This document shows, piece by piece, positions 60,953 to 64,000 of a DNA stretch of 64,000 nucleotides. Both the position numbers and the translations under genes were made by a program. The stretch spans positions 1,107,794 through 1,171,793 of the forward strand of contig NZ_JADWPE010000002.1 in NCBI RefSeq assembly GCF_017308985.1. Reading direction: 5' to 3'. Source of the stretch: Lysobacter changpingensis. GTDB taxonomy: Bacteria > Pseudomonadota > Gammaproteobacteria > Xanthomonadales > Xanthomonadaceae. How positions within the stretch are numbered: position 1 is the first letter of the stretch; the number at the start of each line of letters is the position of its first letter. A model generated the notes under the pieces. The model saw only the letters and a program-made list of their open reading frames with translations. It ran no database searches and was not told the origin of the DNA.

Positions 60953-62068
60953 ATGCGTCTTGCCGACTTCATCGAACAAAACGTCTGTCTAATTGCCGAT
61001 GGGGCGCAGGCGTTTGCCGCAACGCAGGCTCCCCACGGCGTGCACCTAGACGAAACCGCGCTGAGGGATCACATCCCGGAAATTCTGTTGGCCGTAGTTG
61101 CAGACCTGCGAACGAAGCAGTCCACCGAGGCACAGCTGCTTGAATCGGAAGGCCGCGTATCTGTACTGGATGGACCTCGGACCCCTGCAAGCACCCACGG
61201 CATGTTGAGGGCTAAGGGCGGCTTCGACATCAATCAAATGGTTGCGGAGTACAGAGCTCTAAGAGCTGCAGTGCTTCGACTATGGATTGATGCGCATGAG
61301 CCTTCAAAGCAGTCGTTCGACGACATGATCCGATTCAACGAAGCTATCGATCAGGCCATTTCAGAGTCCGTCTCGTATTTTTCGAAGGAAGCAGAGTCTT
61401 GGCGCCAGGTGTTCCTCGGCGTTCTCGGACACGATCTCCGCGCGCCCTTGAGTGTCATCGTGACAACTTCGGACCTGCTGTCCCGGATGACGCGCGATGG
61501 CCCCTACTCCGAGCAGACGCAACGCATCGTCCGCAGCGGGATGCGCATGAGCAAGCTGCTTGACGACCTTCTTGACTACAGCAGGACCCAACTCGGCGTC
61601 GGAGTGCGCATTGTGCGCTCGGAATGCTGCCTCAGTGAGGTTCTTAGCGAAGAAATCGACCTGCTGCGCACAGCACTTCCCGAAGCGACGATCAGGTTCT
61701 ACAGATCGGGGCCTGTTCGCGGCAGCTTTGACGCCTCACGCATGCGCGAAGTGCTAGCGAATCTAGTTGGCAATGCTTACAAATACGGCGAGGGTGGGTC
61801 CGCGATTCTGGTTTCTCTAGCGCGAACTGCCGGGGGCGTTGAACTTGTGGTACGCAATCGCGGCGCCCCACTCCCGTCTTCCTCACTGGACGAACTGTTC
61901 AACCCTCTACGACGAGGCCTGCAGCCGGCGACAAGCGGCGAACGTACGAGCCTCGGCCTGGGCCTCTTCATTGTCCGAGAGATCGTGAAGGCGCATAGGG
62001 GCGAGGTGGTCGGCGAATCAGCGCGAGGGAAGACCACCTTCACCGTTCGAATTCCGCTCCAAGCTTAA
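60953..62068 (+). CDS. Cytosolic sensor histidine kinase with RsbRD-type N-terminus
   Basis: 371 aa, no membrane helices. The N-terminal ~140 residues fit the RsbRD_N sensor (GFDINQMVAEYRALRAAVLRLW). HisKA follows with His160 in VLGHDLRAPLSVIV, then an HATPase: N-box LANLVGNAYKYG, a D-box-like VVRNRGAPLP in which the usual DxGxG has drifted, and SLGLGLFIVREIVKAHRG. It converges on the receiver gene at 62074, with stops 5 bp apart, and is a likely partner for that and the paralogue at 56817. The signal is unknown. Confidence 0.87.
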   Translation: MRLADFIEQNVCLIADGAQAFAATQAPHGVHLDETALRDHIPEILLAVVADLRTKQSTEAQLLESEGRVSVLDGPRTPASTHGMLRAKGGFDINQMVAEYRALRAAVLRLWIDAHEPSKQSFDDMIRFNEAIDQAISESVSYFSKEAESWRQVFLGVLGHDLRAPLSVIVTTSDLLSRMTRDGPYSEQTQRIVRSGMRMSKLLDDLLDYSRTQLGVGVRIVRSECCLSEVLSEEIDLLRTALPEATIRFYRSGPVRGSFDASRMREVLANLVGNAYKYGEGGSAILVSLARTAGGVELVVRNRGAPLPSSSLDELFNPLRRGLQPATSGERTSLGLGLFIVREIVKAHRGEVVGESARGKTTFTVRIPLQA

Positions 62069-62073
62069 CTTTC

Positions 62074-62430
62074 TCAGCACGTGCTGCCGCGAGCTGGGCA
62101 GGCCAGATCCAGGGCCCGCTCAAGGTCATCTATCAGATATGGCTTGCGCAGGTGCGGTTTTCCCACCATCTCAAGCGGCGTATCGGCTCTAGGTTGGCCG
62201 CTGGCAACGACAAACGGGATCGATCTCTCATTCAGAACGGATGCCACATCCGCGCTGGTGCCGCCGCCAAGGTCCACATCTAGCACCGCGACATTGGGGC
62301 AGGTCACATCGATAAGCTTGAGAGCTTCAACAACCGACGATGCATGGCTTACAGAGTGTCCAAGGACAGCGAGCGCGTCCGCAACGCTCTCCGCGACTTC
62401 CTTGTCATCCTCGACGAGTAGAATCTGCAT
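62074..62430 (-). CDS. Receiver-only response regulator (paralogue 2)
   Basis: 118 aa. LLVEDDKEVAESVADAL has the acidic pair, VAVLDVDLGG the phospho-acceptor Asp, FVVASGQP the switch Ser and LRKPYLIDDLERAL the Lys. GAGAGG lies before the ATG at 62430. Single receiver without output domain, paralogous to 56817-57224. Convergent with the HK gene. May relay phosphate to another protein or act as a phosphate sink. Confidence 0.85.
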   Translation of the reverse strand: MQILLVEDDKEVAESVADALAVLGHSVSHASSVVEALKLIDVTCPNVAVLDVDLGGGTSADVASVLNERSIPFVVASGQPRADTPLEMVGKPHLRKPYLIDDLERALDLACPARGSTC

Positions 62431-62605
62431 GCCTCTCTGCCCCCAGTGGGACATTCGACGCTCCCACATGCAGTGTGAGCAACTGGTCGAAGTAGCCCTC
62501 AGCTTATAGCTCGTTCGTCGAGGAGGCTCTTCACCGTCCTACGAAGCGGTGGAGTACAGACGAACCCATGCCTCCATCCATCAAACTGGCGCCACATGGA
62601 TCTGG

Positions 62606-62961
62606 TTATGCTGCGCCACTCAGCATCGCATTCAACGCTGCGATCAGCTGTGGAAAACGATAAGGTTTGGGGAGATATGTTACGCCGTCAGGAAGCGGGG
62701 GCAGTTGCCCGCGCGCGTAGCCCGACACAATTAGGACGCGCGCCGACGGGTCGCGCCGGAGCGCCTCTTCAGCGACCTCTATTCCGCTCACCCCGTTGGG
62801 CATGCTGACGTCGGTCACTACCCGTCGTAAGTGTCTTCTCGATGTGCTTGCATAGCGACAACTCCGTCCTCCGCCAAGCGTACGCTGAAGCCGGCAAGTC
62901 GGAGTCCGTCAGCAACGAGAAGGCGAGCATCCCCCTCATCCTCCACAAACAAGATGCGCAT
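62606..62961 (-). pseudogene. Receiver-only response regulator, frameshifted
   Basis: MRILFVEDEGDARLLVADGL to HREDTYDG is in one frame and stops at 62818. The remainder, VVTDVSMPNGVSGIEVAEEAL ... LIVSGYARGQLPPL, TYLPKPYRFPQLIAALNAML, continues in another frame to 62606. The break falls in a GGG run (62821-62823), exactly where one added base would restore YDxVVTDVSMP with its phospho-acceptor Asp. Either a recent loss-of-function or a sequencing error. This is a different receiver subtype from the two other paralogues. Confidence 0.8.
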
Positions 62962-63139
62962 GTACGTTCTCCGGGCCGGCAATCGCGTCACCTGCCCGAA
63001 GCAAGCGCACTCTTCCCTATTGCTCACGCTAGAACCAAATCGGTTACGAGCTCGTAGACACGCGCCGGTCTTTGCCCGCCATCGTCTTTTTGAGGCCGTC
63101 TGTTGTTCGCGCGATCCCCGTTCAGCTTGACGGCTTTGA

Positions 63140-63168
63140 AGGCCGCTTTGGGTCGAAAGCGGACGTTA
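63140..63168 (+). repeat. TGTCCGCT palindrome, copy j
   Basis: AAGGCCGCT-ttgggtcga-AAGCGGACGTTA, GGGTCGA centre, 57 bp past the stop of the tyrosine recombinase gene. Same orientation as copies a-e. Confidence 0.75.
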
Positions 63169-63224
63169 TCACCGGCGCGATATGGCGACCAGCAGGCCAT
63201 CACGGCCCGCTGGCTGCGTCGACC

Positions 63225-63839
63225 CTAGGCCTCAGTCTGCTCAGCCAGTTCAAGGGCGTCGTCTACCTCGATGCCAAGGTAGCGAACAGTACTCTCCAGC
63301 TTTGTGTGGCCTAAGAGCAGTTGAACTGCACGGAGGTTCTTCGTCCGGCGGTAGATTAGTGCCGCCTTCGTACGCCGTAGAGAATGGGTGCCATACGCGC
63401 TGCCGTCGAGGCCGACCTCCGAGACCCAACGGTGGACGATACGGCTGTACTGCCGCGTCGACAGATGGGCTACTTGTCGAATGCGGCTCGGGAAAAGAAA
63501 GGTGTTGCCGCCAATCCGCTGGGCCGCTAGCCACGCAGCGATAGCGTCTCGCGTCAGACTAGTAATTTCGAAGCAGACCGGACGCCCGGTTTTGCGCTGA
63601 AGCACGGTCGCTCGGGTCGCGATGGTCTGGCCGTGGCAGATGTCTTGCACCCGAAGCGAAAGCAGATCGCAGGCTCTAAGCTTCGAGTCGATGGCCAGGT
63701 TGAACAGCGCTAGTTCTCGGCAGCTGCCGCGGAGCTGAAGCCTCACCCTAATGGCCCATATGTCGCGGAGCCGGAGCGGTGCTTTCCGGCCAACGATCTT
63801 GCCCTTGTTCCAAGGGACGAAGTTGTCGCTCATGTCCAT
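63225..63839 (-). CDS. Minimal tyrosine recombinase/integrase
   Basis: 204 aa, far shorter than typical integrases (300-400). Only the catalytic domain is present, after about 30 residues. The catalytic set is complete: Arg55 in SKLRACDL, Lys83 in QRKTGRP, His152 and Arg155 in THSLRR, His178 in LLGHTK and Tyr187 in VRYLG. A core-binding (SAM-like) domain is absent or reduced to MDMSDNFVPWNKGKI plus one helix. GGGAG precedes the ATG at 63839. Flanked by oppositely oriented palindromes j and k. Likely acts on short sites; the palindromes are the obvious candidates, but this is inference. Confidence 0.9.
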   Translation of the reverse strand: MDMSDNFVPWNKGKIVGRKAPLRLRDIWAIRVRLQLRGSCRELALFNLAIDSKLRACDLLSLRVQDICHGQTIATRATVLQRKTGRPVCFEITSLTRDAIAAWLAAQRIGGNTFLFPSRIRQVAHLSTRQYSRIVHRWVSEVGLDGSAYGTHSLRRTKAALIYRRTKNLRAVQLLLGHTKLESTVRYLGIEVDDALELAEQTEA

Positions 63840-63920
63840 GTCCAACTCCCAGGCGGGAGATCGACGATGCACCTGACTCCAGACGGCAGTCACCTCGGCG
63901 CAGATGGTCGTCCCGGTGCT

Positions 63921-63950
63921 AATGTCCGCTTTCGACCCATAGCGGACATC
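63921..63950 (-). repeat. TGTCCGCT palindrome, copy k (reverse orientation)
   Basis: AATGTCCGCT-ttcgaccca-TAGCGGACATCG: its reverse complement is nearly copy e or j, so relative to j it is inverted. Lies 82 bp upstream of the recombinase start. Confidence 0.82.
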
Positions 63951-64000
63951 GGGAAGCGCGATTGCTTCGCGACGGCCACGGGCGAAACGGCGCTGATGCC

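Overview
The window is high-GC Gram-negative chromosomal DNA. The gene set suggests a Xanthomonadaceae gammaproteobacterium, probably Lysobacter or a close relative: TonB-dependent receptor with PepSY partner, membrane PQQ glucose dehydrogenase, LytTR/acyltransferase pair, PNGase A-type deglycosylase, periplasmic aldehyde oxidoreductase PaoABC, and many copies of a GTAGCCCGGGTAAGCG palindrome. The genus is inferred from gene content, not from a marker gene.

Layout. 1-7.2 kb: a CheB-like methylesterase running off the left edge, then a minus-strand membrane-associated operon (DUF350, SPFH, DUF4178, 47-aa membrane miniprotein) divergent from a membrane-embedded spermidine-synthase-like protein and a Tat-exported FAD protein. 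7.2-13.3 kb: a decayed response regulator, PQQ glucose dehydrogenase, and a LytTR regulator divergent from an acyltransferase. 13.3-28.3 kb: single metabolic and envelope genes, including a ChaA antiporter whose 3' end is tandemly triplicated together with a REP palindrome, a LysR/lipocalin pair, an M28 peptidase, PNGase A, VOC and hydrolase genes. 28.5-31.4 kb: a SpoIIE phosphatase / anti-sigma kinase / STAS partner-switching operon. 31.5-39 kb: a hydrolase, a TetR module with a clear operator, and a Fur-type iron uptake operon (TonB receptor, PepSY protein, small membrane protein). 39.4-41.2 kb: a compact array of four small minus-strand genes, each separated from the next by one copy of a ~30-bp palindrome (TGTCCGCT...AGCGGACA). 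41.2-52.6 kb: AraC, MFS, CurA-type reductase, GST, an HTH protein and a complete paoABCD-mocA operon for a molybdenum-cytosine-dinucleotide aldehyde oxidoreductase with its maturation factors.

52.6-64 kb is accessory DNA: visibly less GC-biased codon use, many small unknown genes, a 42-bp minisatellite, receiver-only response regulators (two intact, one frameshifted), an RsbRD-type histidine kinase, a FAS1 protein, a SOUL haem protein and, at the right edge, a minimal 204-aa tyrosine recombinase bracketed by oppositely oriented copies of the same palindrome that separates genes in the 39-41 kb array.

The most unusual signal is that palindrome. It occurs about once per small gene, mostly in one orientation, and also flanks a recombinase. 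This resembles a gene-cassette system that is not a classical integron, although a simple REP/terminator explanation remains possible. No tRNA, rRNA, CRISPR array or recognisable transposase was seen.
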